Assembly: GCF_963169125.1 (NCBI RefSeq)
Contig: NC_084794.1
Location: 227,165,409-227,229,408 of the forward strand
DNA length: 64,000 bases
Origin: Humulus lupulus
Lineage: Eukaryota > Streptophyta > Magnoliopsida > Rosales > Cannabaceae
Direction: 5' to 3'
The translations under genes were made by a program, and so were the position numbers. Of the stretch, positions 1-12,293 are shown piece by piece (position 1 is the stretch's first letter; each line of letters opens with the position of its first letter). The notes under the pieces were generated by a model that worked only from the letters and a program-made list of their open reading frames with translations, was not told where the DNA came from and searched no databases.

Positions 1-1284
1 GAACACCACTACTGCCAGTTCTAAATCATAAGTACGCTACCGCTGTTCATACTCCTTCAATTGTTTTGAAGCATAAGCTATCACTTTTCCAGCCTGCATC
101 AAAACACAACCTAAAGGAATATTACGTACTTGTGCAGTAATTAGCTTCCTTTTTAACTCCTGGAAACTATTCTCACACAAACTTCAAATTCTTGCGTGTA
201 AACTCGACCAAGAACGTTTCAATCCTCAAGAATCCCTCGACAAAACGCTGACAATATCTCGTCGAAACAAGAAAACTTCTAACTTCCAAAGCACTTTTTG
301 GCCTTGGCCAATCCGTCACCGCTTCAATCTTAGCTGGATAAACCATAATCCCATCCCTACTCACAATGTGACCTAGAAAGGTTACTTGAGATATCCAGTA
401 CTCACATTCTTTAATTTTGCAACACTAAACAGAGGTGTTCCTCATGTTCCTCTTCTGACTGGGAGTCGACCAACATGTCATCAATGAACATGATCACAAA
501 CTTGTCCAGGTAATCCTTGAATACTTTGTTCACCAGCCCATGAAAGTCGTTGGGGCATTGGTTAGTCCAAAAGACATAACCAAAAACTCATAATGCATGT
601 ACCTCGTACAAAAGGCAGTCTTTGGAATATCTTCTTCCGTCATCCTCAACTGGTGATAACCAGATCGAAGAACAATATTTGAGAACATTGTTTTGCCCTA
701 CAACTGATCAAACAATTCATCAATCATTGGGAATGGATACTTATTCTTGATAGTAATATTCTTTAACTCTTGGTAGTCAATACACATCCTCAATGACCCA
801 TCATTCTTCTTTACAAACAACATTGGTGCACCCCACAATGAAAAGCTAGGTCTGATAAACCCCAAGTCAAGTAACTCTTTTAACTGAACCGTCAATTCCA
901 TCAACTCTGTTGGTGCCATTCTGTAAGGTGCCTTAGACATATGTTCTGTTCCAGATGCCAATTCAATAACAAACTCAATCTTCTAATGCGATGGCAATCC
1001 AAGCAGGTCTTCTAGGAACACATCCAGGAATTCATAGACTAATCTAGTCTCCTCTGGTCCAACTGCGACATCCTTCGTGGTATCAACCACACTAGCTAAG
1101 AATCCTATGCAACCTTCTTGCAATAAGTCTCTAGCCTTCAATACTAAAATTGGTCCTCTCCCTTAGGCTCAAAAGTTACCATCTTCCTTCTACAGTCTAT
1201 GGTTGCCCCATACTTGGCTAACCAATCCATGCCCAGTATTATATCAAAGCCCTCCATTTCTAGCTCAATGAGATCAACAGAAAA
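1..1284 (-). pseudogene. pol: gypsy pol remnant: RT and start of RNase H (G1)
   Basis: The minus strand encodes the N-terminal RT block between 961 and 698 ([18 protein letters not shown], then [11 protein letters not shown]). The catalytic F-I-D-D sits at about 470-495. The connection domain is at 364-173 (DWPRPKSALEVRSF) and the first RNase H residues follow down to position 1. RT copies element RNA into cDNA in cytoplasmic particles and RNase H degrades the template. The pieces lie in different frames and are separated by stops, so no polyprotein can be made. The catalytic F-I-D-D itself is intact. Confidence 0.85.
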
Positions 1285-1772
1285 TTATCTACAATCCACC
1301 TCCACTGGTAAAGATCTAACCCATCTCCTAGATATTATCATTTCCCGAGTCGGTAAGAAAGTCCCAAACCCCACAACATACACATCATAGGGTCTACTAA
1401 GTATGTTTATCACTTTACTAGATACAAACGAATGAGTAGCACCAGAATCAATCAAAATTGTATACAGAGAGCCATCGTTAGAAATCTGACCTATCACTAT
1501 AGAGGGACTAGCCTCAGCCTCTATTTGAGTCAGTGTGAACACTCGAGCTGGAAACGGATAGTCGCCTTTCATTGGTTTCTCCTTCTTTAGATGAGGGAAA
1601 CCTTTGCAAAGAGGACCCACCACTCCACACAGAAAACATGCCTTAGCACGACATTCTCCCAAATGGTGTCGCCTGCATCTAGCACACTAAGGGTAGTTCT
1701 CGTTCCTACCCTAATGGCCACCTTGAGTACCCCGAAACCTCTTCTCTGGATCAGGGGTGCTAGAACTATCAA
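1285..1772 (-). pseudogene. gag zinc-knuckle tail and aspartic protease remnant (G1)
   Basis: The minus frame at 1662-1285 carries CFLCGVVGPLCKGFPHLKK, a decayed CCHC knuckle, followed by the retropepsin motif D-S-G-A-T-H-S-F at about 1440-1415. The protease cleaves the Gag-Pol polyprotein. Its D-S-G triad is canonical here, unlike the two other Tekay copies in this window (D-F-G at about 20135, D-L-G at about 49240). An overlapping second frame at 1772-1587 carries the upstream knuckle sequence, so at least one frameshift lies in the gag tail. Confidence 0.8.
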
Positions 1773-1875
1773 TCATTCTTCTTTTCTGATCATTGGAGCC
1801 ACTACCCCTACTTGATCCAGTAAACACAAGTACAAGCCTCCTAGCATCACACCTTGCAACACCCTTCTTCCATAT

Positions 1876-2640
1876 CTAATCTTCTACCCCCTCAACAATA
1901 AGGGCCTTCTCTAATATAAGAGCATATGTAGTCACTCCAGTCACAAAGGTGATTCTCACATCCCGGGCTATCATAAAAATAAGCCCCCAAACAAATGTTT
2001 CTTTCCTCGTGACATCTGTTGGCAACAAGTCAGAAGAAAAATTGGCCAACCTGTCCAATTTCAAGGTATACTCTATCATAGTAATATTGCCCTGAAGTAA
2101 ATTAAAAAACTCATCCACCTTCGCAGTTCGAACTACGTCATTGTAATATTTCTCGTTAAACAGCTCATGGAATTCCTCCCAGTCCATAGTAGCAATATTT
2201 AGGGTTTGGGATACAACCTCTCACCAGATTTGGGCGTCATCTCACAACATATATGTGGCGTAAGCCACCCTATCATTTCCTTCCACCCTAATAAAATCTG
2301 GGATAGAACTAGTCATGCTAACCCATTGCTCATCCTTAAGTTGATCTGCGCCTCCTTCGAGGGTGTTGCTTCTGGAACCTCTCATACAGCGGTTCCGACC
2401 GATTCCCTATCTCAGGTTGCATAGCCAAATTTACCACTACAGATGGTCCCTGCTGAACAAGATTTCCTAGTGGAACTTGCTATCTCAGCTGCCTAATATC
2501 TTCTTCCTGTCTCTGGCGTCTGGCTTGCATATCAGCAAGTATCTACTGCCATCCCTTAGTAGCACATGAAGGGTTCTGGTTGTCATCATGTCCTACCTCA
2601 ATATTCTTGCCATGGAGTCTAATTGATTGTCTAGGAGGAA
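1876..2640 (-). pseudogene. gag: retrotransposon gag remnant (G1)
   Basis: 2187-1876 on the minus strand encodes a typical Ty3 gag core: W-E-E-F-H-E-L-F-N-E-K-Y-Y, then the KVDEFFNLLQGNITMIEYTL block. The N-terminal part up to about 2640 is recognisable by comparison with the gag at 50447-49602 but is broken by stops and shifts. At the expected start near 2640 the codon reads ATT rather than ATG, so the start may be lost. Gag forms the virus-like particle. Confidence 0.8.
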
Positions 2641-2996
2641 TTATCACCAAATGCTTCTATAATCAATGACCAAAGCTTATCATACAATGATATCAACATC
2701 AGAACCGTCCCACTATCATAACTGAAGAAAGCTAAAATTTTACATTCAACAATAATGCTCATAAGCATCTATATTATATCCACTTAATAGTCAAGGGGGC
2801 TATGCCCTAACAATATATATATATATATACAGATATAGCATGCTTCCTATTCTAGCATGCAGATAAGGCATTACATCTAATTTAAGTAGTTAAACACTTA
2901 TATTCAACCCATTTGCCACTGCATTGTGAGTCGAGCTTGTCTTTAGCAGCGAATGTACATATTCGGTCGATCTTTAGGAGCCATATAACCATGACA
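2641..2996 (-). other. 5' untranslated leader of G1
   Basis: No coding potential is seen. The stretch lies between gag and PBS and has an AT dinucleotide run at 2813-2829. The words 'gggctatgccct' and 'taagtcgagcttgtc'-like text recur in the leader of the Tekay copy at 50448-50770, which supports this being leader sequence of the same clade. Confidence 0.6.
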
Positions 2997-3008
2997 GGTT
3001 TGATACCA
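2997..3008 (-). other. primer-binding site of G1 (initiator tRNA-Met type, decayed)
   Basis: On the minus strand the site reads TGGTATCAAACC, matching the common plant PBS TGGTATCAGAGC except near its 3' end. It is preceded by CT and lies where a PBS is expected, 3' of the 5' LTR. However, the best LTR boundary (3714) is about 700 bp away, with extra sequence between. Confidence 0.7.
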
Positions 3009-3016
3009 AGAAGAAA

Positions 3017-3713
3017 TGTCCAACTAATCCAGGGTCGTCACCTTGTGTGTTTAAAAAATAGTACTTAACTTGTTAAGCGATTAATATTATAGAGTTAAAT
3101 ATTATCTTAATATAAGACAATTATTCAAATTGATAAATTAAGATAATGTTAATTATGAATTAACTGAAATTTATTTTTGAAATAATATTTATATTATTTT
3201 CAAATAAATATGTTGTCTTAATCTTAATTAAACAAGCAAATGAGAAAAATTAGGGACATAGGAGTGAGCTACACGCCACCCACTTTGCAAGCACAGTGAG
3301 TGGCACCACACTCCAGTGCCACGTGTGCCTATAATTTGAATTTTGAAATTCAAATATTATTTGTTTATTTAATTATTGTTTTAATTTGATTAAAATAAAA
3401 ATCTAACAAATCAGTTTGAATTACATTATTTAAAAAGAAATAAAATTGTTTTATTATTTTTATAAGTTTAAAAAGATACGATCTTTAATTGTACGTATCG
3501 GTAAGAAACAGTTGATATATTTTTCTAAGCCTGAAAATTTCTCTAGAACTCTCTAAAGCATTCTCTTCTCCAAACTCTCTAGATCTCATGAGTTGAGAAC
3601 ATCTAGAGAGCCTAAATAATCAATCCAGTGAATCTTACGTGCGCACACACGTCCTTCTGTGTTTGAGGAATGACTTGAAAGACTTTGGTGTGAGTCTTCG
3701 CGTGGATAGGAAG
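3017..3713. repeat. extra LTR-derived segment between PBS and LTR of G1
   Basis: The first ~73 bp (3017-3090) repeat the beginning of the adjacent LTR (3714-3790): both share the 'actaatcca' and 'ccttgtgtgtttaaaa' words and end in a 'taagcga' word. The remaining ~620 bp are AT-rich and unlike the gypsy LTR. Their end (about 3625-3713) is clearly similar to the reverse complement of 9000-9110, a copia-LTR-like region. The segment is therefore a duplicated LTR tip plus a piece of an unrelated LTR. No open frame is seen. Confidence 0.6.
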
Positions 3714-5995
3714 TGTGACTCCCTACTAATCCAAGATCATGTCCTTGTGTGTTTAAAAGATAGTGCTTAACTCGCTAAGCGAGAAATTTGAACTCAAAAG
3801 TGTGATTTAATGTTAAATAAAGTAGAAATGCTAAAATTTGATTAAAAAGAGTTAAATAATTTCATTAAAATTATTAAAGGTTACATGGGATGCCAAAATG
3901 TTTAAAAAATATATATTTACAGCCACTGTTCTCAAAATAAGTCGACCTAAGTGACAAAAATTGGGCTTTTACCCTAAGTCAATCAGATAACTCAACCCTA
4001 TAGGTAGAGCAGGGTGAACATGTATGTACTGCAGCCAAGCTCTCCAACTCATGGCTGGTGTACCTTCCCTTTGCCCTTACCTGCACCATAGAGCACCTGT
4101 CAGGCAAGGCCCAACAAGAAAAGCCCAACACAGCCTAATAATAATAACATTAAACATAATTAACAATTAACATGATTCACATATAATAAAATGAAATCAT
4201 TCAATCAGATAAAAATTTATCACGACCTAAGCTAAAAAAGGTGCATTACTGAGCACTTACGGCCCATGCCGAATGAGCATGTATCGCACTCCAATAATGT
4301 CCCTGCCATTAGAGCCTACATATCAGTTGATTATATCCAAATACAGTCCATATCGATCAGTCATAACAGATTCAATACAATTAAACATAACAAGCACATA
4401 TATACGACAAGGGTACATAGCTCTAGCTTAACTTCCAAGTACATGGTCATAATTGTTTACATGTTAATATTGGGGACAATGCCCGCTCTATGTGCATATG
4501 CTAGTTTTATGTCCTCGGTTCCAATGATAGAAACGAGTCGACCTCGAGTGAGATCCCATTGTAAGTCTTCTGAAACCCTTGTCATAACGATTATTGTACA
4601 CTAATTAGAGACCAAATATAACTACGTACTCGGGAATCAAACTCCAATTGCCTCTAAACTCCACTAACACGATGAGGGAATCAACCCCTAAACCCTCAAA
4701 TGGGTCACCAAGACATATCCTAAAAATCCCATTTGAAAGTACTTATTATCTGCAAAAGGGAGTTTCAGAGAAACTAGCGCGGTCGCGCCCTCAGAGAGTT
4801 TGGGGTTTTTGAGGCACTAGCACAGTCACACTAGACGTTGTGCGCGATCACACTAGTGGCCTAGAAACCCAATCGCGAACCTAGAATTTCAGTTTTCCCT
4901 TGCGATTTCTCAAAATCAATCTGACCCAAAATTGATTCTCAACAATCTATATGCACAATTTTAACCTCAAAATCAACTATATAACCAACATATAACATTT
5001 AGACATCAACTACACACTATAGTCATGAATTGGAAATTTAGGGTTCAAAAACCCATTTTTCTTCAATTTTGAAATCAAACCAAATTTCTTAGTTTTTATT
5101 CAAATTAAAGCTTCAATCAATTCAAACATGTTTCTATTACTCATTCTCCCATCTAAACAGCTTAGGCTCCCCAATTTTTGAAATAGAACACAAATCCCTA
5201 ATTTCCCTCAAGATCATGAATGAAGGACATAGGAAAAAAATCATATCTCTTTGATGTGATCTTCTTGGATTCCTATGAGGACAAGCTAGTAGGTGCCAAT
5301 TTCGTTCCTTGAAGCTTGATTTATCCTAATTACTTTAGAAAATTTTTAAAAATTAATCCTAGCTTTAAGATCTCTCTTTGAAGGAAGTGTTTGATAATAA
5401 GATGAAGAAGAGGGAGGCAAGTGACGTGAAAAAGGAGAGAGAAAGTATTAATATTAGTTTCTACTATCCTCCTAGCCAAAAGACTAAAACTCCATCCCTT
5501 TCCAATTGCTTACCTATTTAACCCCAAGGGCAATATGGTAATCTTTACCCTAACTCTTATTACACCACTAATCTCCATTTTTCCTCCTAATGCCCATGAA
5601 ACATAAATATTTCATTACTTAATTTTATTTCACCCATATCCTCAGCATGTGAAAATTCGCAAAATACCCCTAGGCTCGACCCGGGTTGGGTATTTCCTTG
5701 TTGTTTCTTTTTTGCTATATCACTTTAAAGGATCCACTCTTTCTGAAAGTAACACACATCCACATAATAATGTGGTCACAATGCACATATCACATACAAT
5801 TTACAAATATACCATCAATGGGTCAAAATTACGAAAATACCTATTTTTATGAAAAGCAGGTATTTAAGCACATTTAATGCACATAACCAAGCATAATCAA
5901 CTATATAATAATATAATTCCTCAAAAATTCCCACTCATGCCTTCTTGACATGCCATTTAAGGTATTAAACCTCATTAGGAGCTATGGGCATCACA
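3714..5995 (-). repeat. 5' LTR of G1 (about 2.28 kb)
   Basis: Begins tgtgactccctac and ends gggcatcaca. Its length matches the Tekay LTRs at 51664-53914 (2251 bp) and 15941-18152 (2212 bp). It shares with them the block around 4020-4095, which on the minus strand contains GGTGCAGGTAAGGG, and a cluster of GC-rich repeated words at 4774-4870. The right boundary aligns with the end of the LTR at 43678. ORFs inside it are chance frames. Confidence 0.75.
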
Positions 5996-6130
5996 TGATA
6001 GGCTATAAGACTCAAGGACTCTTGATAGGCTATAATGTATATATATATATGTATTGATCCTGGCTGGGTATTAATGATTTTTAAAACCACTACCCCTTTC
6101 AGTTGCATCCCTGGTTTCGTTAAATTAATA
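5996..6130. other. short spacer with a 13-bp direct repeat
   Basis: 135 bp between the end of the G1 LTR and the copia remnant. It contains tgataggctataa twice (5996 and 6024) and an AT run near 6040-6050. No gene is seen. Confidence 0.5.
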
Positions 6131-6913
6131 CCAACACAACTTCGCAGTGAAAATACTTCCCTTTAAGATCCTTCATTTTGGAGTTGTTGTCATTCTTGTT
6201 CTCCTTGGCTTTTGGTGCCTTGTTGCCTTTCTTGGAGTTTTTGCCTTTTCCTCCTTTTCTTCTATAGTGACATTTGTCTCTACCTCTTTAGTTATAGTTT
6301 TGTTAAGAGACACAAATATATGCAATACATTCAATAGCTGGATCATGTTGAATTCCAACTTATTCATAATATAGTTGGTTGTGAACGCATAGAAAGTATG
6401 AGTGAACGATTCATGTATGATGCTTACTTGAGTAGGCTCATCAATGACAACCCCATGTATTTTTTCTTCATGCATCATGTTGACCATGGTCAAGACATGT
6501 TAATGCACAGAAACACCTTTCTTCATCTTAGTATTCATGTAGGTTCTAATAGCCTCATGTCTACTTTAATCAAATTGATGGCCAAACACGCCCAGCAGAG
6601 ACTCCATGATCTCAAAATCATTCTCCATGGGTTCATGATTTGTTCTTAGAAAATCATTCTTGCTCAAAAGCATGTAACACTTGGCATTGTTGTTGGATTG
6701 AATCAAACAATCACATTTGTCCAGAACATTTTGCAGGGCAGTGGTAGCGAGCTCCTCAAGACATTCCTTAGTGAGGACAAATTTATGGTTCTCACAAATC
6801 AACATCACGTTTAGATTTGATTTCCATCTTACAAAATTATCACCATTAAGTGTTTCAAGTGAAAGTAAATCAGTAATCGTATTACCAATATTTGACATTA
6901 CTGAAAGAAACAA
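6131..6913 (-). pseudogene. gag: Ty1/copia gag remnant (element C1)
   Basis: 6913-6566 encodes LNGDNFVRWKSNLNVML and following residues, the start of the UBN2-type copia Gag, with ATG at 6913. The protein runs to about residue 115 and continues in another frame at 6493-6173 (YIMNKLEFNMIQLLNVL). A frameshift therefore splits it near 6500-6570. Nothing recognisable as protease, integrase or RT follows downstream. Codon use is AT-rich. Gag would form the copia particle; this copy is dead. Confidence 0.75.
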
Positions 6914-8812
6914 AAATTAAAAAAGATTATAATTTAAAAAATAAATATCAATAACTTTTGGAAAGTATATATGATGCATGAATGCAAAAATTAAAATACA
7001 TAAACTTAACATTTTCTTCCACGATAAAACTACCCGACAATTAAAATGTCGCCTAAGGGTCGGTCAAGTTAATTTCAGACAATCTATAAGACAATCTTAT
7101 CTTTATTATTTAAAACTAAAAATAACTCTATTTTCTCTTTTAAAAATAAAGTACCTATTGTTTGGTCAAGACACAATTATCCACCACAAAAGCTTAATTG
7201 TATCTTTGTGAATAACCCATTATTTCAGAATTTATGACTTAACTTGGAGAGTGTCGCCTTTGGGTTGGTCAAACCTAAAATACACCACTCATTCCTATCT
7301 TCATAAGAAGTCAACCTTGATATTAATATGACTAAACACCTTCCTTAGGGGGACATAAATAAAGACACCTCGAGGCCCTAATCATATTTAACGGTGTTGT
7401 ACTAATAATGGAAACCATAGATCACATTGAGATGTCAACCTTCTCCCACTGACTATTTTAGAATGTATGTGTTTATTAAACTAATCAATTAATTCTAAAT
7501 TAATTACTAGTTCATTTACAACCCTATGAATGTAATTAATCATGCAATTATAAAATAGCATAAATCTATAATTAAAGTGATCTAGAATAATTAACCATTA
7601 CATTCATCAAACTTTTACTAAAACACTTTTTAAATAAAGTTGGTTATCCTAAAAGGCCTATCTTAACTATTGCCTTAATTATGGTATGATTTACTAAGTT
7701 TTTACTAGATTAAGACTTAGTATTTTACATGCAATTGGTTTCCCTAAAACAATTCACATAAACATATAGGATAATCCTAAATAGTCATGTTTCGACGAAC
7801 GAGATGCATGATTAATTAAAGTTGTGTGGAGTTTCATGTATGGCATGTAATGTACTAATGCATGATCATGTTATCAATCAATATTAATTAATATTTATTT
7901 AAATAAATACAACAAATAATAAATGATGAACTGAGTAACTATTGGGTATTTCTAAATTTACAACCTTTGAAAAAATAGAAATAAAATTAGAAAGTGGGCT
8001 TCTTGTCTATTACAAAACTCTCATCTGCTTCTACTTCTCTTAGGCTCATCTTCATAATCTTTAGGTATAGAGAAGGCCCATTAATTAATAGAAAACTAAT
8101 TTTCTAATTAATTTATTTAATTAAAACTAATTTTTAATTAAATAACCCTTTATTATTATTTTTATTTAGTTGAATTTAAATAATTAAGAGAATGAAATTC
8201 AAATAATTATTTAAAGTTGAGATATATAAAATCTCAAACAAGTAAAAGATATGTTATTTTTCTAATAAAAATAAAATAAGATAACTAATTTTTCAAATTC
8301 AAACAATTAAAAAAAATCAATTAAATAGATGATAATTAGCTAAATTATAGGGATTTTTGTTGAGCACCTAACTTAGTGCTCAAGCTAGGGCCAACAATAT
8401 TCAAGATGGTTGGGGCACAGGGGCATGGGACTCAAGGGCTGGGCGTGGCAGGGCGGTGCGAGGCACAACTGGGTACTGGGCGCAAAGTGCAGGGTGCTGG
8501 GCTGCAGGGCGCTTGGGTCATCTGTCCTTTGTGGTACATGGCCCGAGTCCCATTTATTTTCTCCTTATGACTAGAACTTTTACAAAAATATTTCATAATT
8601 TTTTTTTTTTAATTCCTATGTCCCAAAATGGCTTACACAAGATTTAAGAAAAATAAAAATTAAATTCCTAACCCAATAGTACCATATAATTAATGACTCG
8701 TCATTCTACCATGCATTAATAAAACAGAATCATCCATTTAATATACATATCATCATACTTATAAAAAATGCAAGAAACCCATACAACATTTAATGTATAC
8801 ATATATGTAGAC
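6914..8812 (-). other. AT-rich untranslated or unknown region upstream of copia gag C1
   Basis: 1.9 kb with no supportable gene. 7020-7450 has blocks (gtcgcctttgggttggtc and similar at 7050) that look like the long leader of a copia element. 8340-8530 holds a G-rich stretch built of repeated 'gggc'-type words, resembling the refrain regions of other LTRs in this window. Its length exceeds a normal leader, so another insertion may be hidden here, but I could not place its ends. Confidence 0.4.
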
Positions 8813-9230
8813 CGCTCTACTACCAATTTTTTTTATTAAATTAGAAAAACAGACTCCCAACGGAAGGGGTGAGGTTTTAAAAAAATTGTTCATACTGAGC
8901 TAGAATCAAAACACATATCTATACATTAAATTGATGCACATAAAAGAACTAAAGAATACCTCTCGAAGTCTACCAAGTATCATTGTATCTTTTTGTATTA
9001 TCAAACTATCTTCCTACCCACGTGTAGATATGATTGAGACTCACAACAAAGTCTTCCAAGGCAATCCTCAAACACACAAGGACGTGTGTGGGCACGTAAT
9101 GTTTGATTTTTAGGCTCTCTTGATATTCTCAACACATAATATCTAGGGTTTCAAAATCCAAAGTATTCATTAATCTTTGTGGTTTTTGATTCTCTAAGAA
9201 TAGTTCTTCCCCTCCATTCTAAGTGTTCTT
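8813..9230 (-). repeat. putative PBS and LTR fragment of copia C1
   Basis: The minus strand at 8826-8813 reads TTGGTAGTAGAGCG, two bases from the usual PBS TTGGTATCAGAGC. Beyond it the sequence to about 9130 is similar in reverse complement to 3625-3713 (shared 'cacacacgtccttntgtgtttgagg' type text), so it belongs to the same LTR family. No clean TG/CA ends were found; limits are approximate. Confidence 0.45.
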
Positions 9231-9627
9231 TTCTTTTCTTGTCTTGCTGGGTTTGAAAATCATAGGCGCCCAAAGGTGTGCTCTTGCTTTTGAGTTTTTT
9301 ATTATAGTCAAGGAGGTAATGGGAATTTTATCCTTGTTATCATGGTGATAATCTATTGTTATTGTGTTTATGGTTCTATTTATTGGTGGTTGTTTGGATA
9401 ACTTGCCTCTATGCATTTTTATTAATTCTTCATGGTTGTATTTTCTTAACATTCATAGAAACATGCTTAGGGTCATTGTCTTTGGATTTTGAAATGTTGA
9501 TTATTGTTTCTAAGCCTACAGATTTCGGCAAAGCATTGGGTGCATGATCTAATGATTATATTAGTGTTGTTCTATTCATGTTGCTATTATGAATATATAT
9601 GTTGTTTTGGTATTTTGGAAAAAGACA
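9231..9627. other. AT-rich flank of the Maximus insertion
   Basis: No gene seen. It may continue as 13384 onward once the Maximus element (9633-13378 plus one TSD) is removed, which would make it part of the same disrupted LTR or flank. Confidence 0.4.
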
Positions 9628-9632
9628 TGTTT

Positions 9633-9822
9633 TGAAATTCCGTTTTTTATGATTACCAACTTAATTATTCAAATTAAATAATTAATTGCTGAACTGTTAC
9701 AGAAATGTTTAAACAGACACAGAGTTTTGAACAGAAACCAAATATGTTTAAATAGTTTATCACCAGAAGATAAAAACGAACATAAGGTAAAGAACACACG
9801 AAATTATACGTGGTATCAGCAA
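9633..9822 (-). repeat. 3' LTR remnant of C2
   Basis: 190 bp nearly identical to the first 190 bp of the LTR at 12294 (tgaaattccgttttttatg against tgaaattctgttttttatg). Similarity stops after 'tggtatcagcaa', where integrase coding sequence begins. Confidence 0.9.
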
Positions 9823-12218
9823 ACAAAAATATACCTTTTTCCATTTAAACTCTCAATTTGAATTGGACCCATAAGATCCATGTGAAGCAATTCTAAAACT
9901 TTCGAAGTGTTTATGTCAGAAACACTTTTATGTGTAATTTTTAATTGCTTACCAAGTTGACAACTCTTGTACTTACCATCAGATTCTTTACCTAGCTTAG
10001 GTAAACCACGAACACTCCCTCTATGTGACAATTTTTTCAAAGTTTTAAAATTTATGTGACCAAGTTTAGCATGCCACACATCAGTGTTATTACTCACAAA
10101 AGATTGACACATAATAGATGGCAGAAGAGTGTAGCAAATGTCATTAGATCTATAACCTTCAAGAACATTCTCACCATTCTTGTTTAAAGCAAAACAATTC
10201 TCTTTATCAAAGTTAACAGTATAACCTTGATCACAAATTTGACTTGTGCTTAGAAGATTAGCTTTAAGTCCTTCCACAAGTAACACTCTTTTGATTCTAG
10301 GAAACCCTTCAAAGTTAAGAGTACCCATTCCAAGAACATTACCCTCAATTCCATTGCCAAAAGTAACAAACCCACAATGCATAGGTTTTATGTCTGTAAG
10401 AATAGACTTGTCACCTGTCATATGTCTTGAACAACCACTGTCAAAATACCAAAAATATGAAGAAGCAGATCTATCATATTCACTAGTAAAACCAGCAAAA
10501 CAATTATTCTTTTTTATACATATTTTCTTTGATTGAACATTTTCCTTTTTTACTATTTTGAAATTATCAAAATAATTGAATTTTTCAAAATATTCATTTT
10601 TGGAAAAATTCATAAGAGTAAAACACTTAGGACGAATATGACCCTTCCTACCACAAAAATGACAGATTGAAATGAATTTTTCCAATTTTCCATTGGAATT
10701 TCCTGCTGACTGTGTCCATTCTGTTGGAACAATCCGAGAACTGGATGCAACAAATTTCAGTGAAGATGACACAGGAACATCAGACGATAGCATCCCAGCT
10801 AAGATAAAGATAGTTTTCTTTGATTTTTGAGAACTTGAAGCACCAAGTCCCACATGACTTCTTTGACCTGCATTCTGAATTTTCTCAAAAACAGTAGAAC
10901 CGGGGTTATGCATTCTAACATTTTTCTCAAGAGTGTCCAAATCTTTAGACAACTTATTAATTTCAAAAAATTTTGAAATTATTTCTTTTTCAAATTTTTC
11001 ATTTAAGTGAGTAAGTTGTTTGATTTCAAAGGATAAATCTTTATTTTTGCTTACCAATGACCGATTCTCATAACACAATTTCACCCATGAACCATACATC
11101 TTTTTGTAAGATTCACTCAAAGACTCATCATTTAATTCAGATTCATCATTATCAGTATTTTTTTCATCTTTTGAAGCATTATTTAAGCAAACAATCTTCT
11201 CATTTTCAGATTTAGAAACAGGCAAAATAGAAGTGAGAGTGACATTACCTTCCTCATCTTCACTACTTTCAGAGTCATTATCACTCCAAGTAGCAATCAT
11301 ACCTTTTTTGTTCTTTTTCAAGGTGTTTGCACATTCAGACTGGATGTGACCAAATCCCTCACATTTCCTGCACTGAATACCCTTTTTATTAGTTTGAAAA
11401 GTTTTCAGAGAAGAAGGATTACCTTTTGTCATCTTTCCATTGAATTTCTTGTTTCCTATCTTATTCATATATTTTTGAAAATTCTTTGCAAGCATTGCCA
11501 TTTCATTATCACCATCTTTATCATCTGACACTTCTTTTTCAGTGCTCTTGAAAGCTATGGTTTTCTCTTTCTCTTTGGAAGTACTTGGGTTGTCTTTTTG
11601 ACGAATCTTTTGATTTAACTCAAAGGTACGAAGTGACCCCATGAATTCTTCTACCTTCATAGCAGTGAGCTTAACATTGAACCTGTCAGGAAGAACGCAA
11701 ATGATTTTTCTAACAAGAACAGAATCATCAAGTTTCTCACCAAGTGCAAAATACTCATTAGAAATATCAGATAATCTCTCATAAAATTCAGATAGTGTTT
11801 CAGAATCAAACATCCTAAGGTCATCAAACCTAGTTTGTAACATAATAAATCTAGACCTTTTAACATCTACAGTACCTTCAAACTGAGTTTGAAGAATTGT
11901 CCAAGCATCTTTAGCCGAGACACATGTGGAAACAAGTTTTATAAAACTTTCTCCAACACCATTAAATATGGCGTGAAGAGCTTTATTATTATAATTGGAT
12001 AATTTTTCTTCTTTTGTATCCCAAATAAGTTCAGATTTTACAATTGTGCTTCCATCTTCACCTTTTTCAGTAGGAGGTTACCATCTAGACAAAATTGCTC
12101 TCCATGCTTTCTCATCTTGAGCTTTTATGAAAGCTCTCCTAACTTTCCAATATGGATAGTTTGAGTCATTAAGCAATGGAGGTCGAGACACAGAACTACC
12201 TTCTGCAAAGAAAGACAT
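9816..12218 (-). pseudogene. gag-pol: copia gag and N-terminal pol of C2 (truncated, one internal stop)
   Basis: ATG at 12218 (MSFFAEGSSV...) gives a single reading frame to 9816, interrupted only by TAA at 12080-12078 (codon 47). From 11843 the frame is open for 675 codons. Order: UBN2-type Gag (SNYPYWKVRR near residue 20), CCHC knuckle CRKCEGFGHIQSEC (about 11375-11330), a coiled-coil-like charged middle, a second knuckle CHFCGRKGHIRPKC (about 10670-10625), protease motif D-S-G-C-S-R-H-M-T-G (about 10440-10410), GAG-pre-integrase VWHAKLGHINFKTLKKL (near 10080), then the integrase start HMDLMGPIQIESLNGKRY. The frame ends at a stop created by the deletion junction with the LTR at about 9821. 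RT and RNase H are absent. Confidence 0.92.
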
Positions 12219-12279
12219 TTCACACAAAACAAATCAAACGAAAAATAACCACAAGATCTCACTAAGAGTTTAGTGAATC

Positions 12280-12291
12280 GCTCTGATACCA
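12280..12291 (-). other. primer-binding site of C2 (tRNA-Met type)
   Basis: Minus strand TGGTATCAGAGC, an exact match to the usual plant PBS, two bases from the LTR end at 12294. Confidence 0.92.
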
Positions 12292-12293
12292 AT

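Larger units (their letters stand above)
1..5995 (-). mobile_element. Ty3/gypsy retrotransposon, Tekay type (element G1), cut by window edge
   Basis: Reading on the minus strand, the order is 5' LTR (3714-5995), PBS (2997-3008), gag (about 2640-1876), zinc-knuckle/protease (1772-1285), RT (about 961-400) and the start of RNase H (to position 1). This gag-PR-RT-RH order is that of Ty3/gypsy elements, and the protein motifs match those of the two other Tekay-like copies in this window. The 3' half (rest of RNase H, integrase, 3' LTR) lies left of the window. Frames are broken in several places, so the element is inactive. The right LTR end is the gggcatcaca at 5986-5995, which aligns with the LTR end of the solo LTR at 40967-43678. 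Confidence 0.85.
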
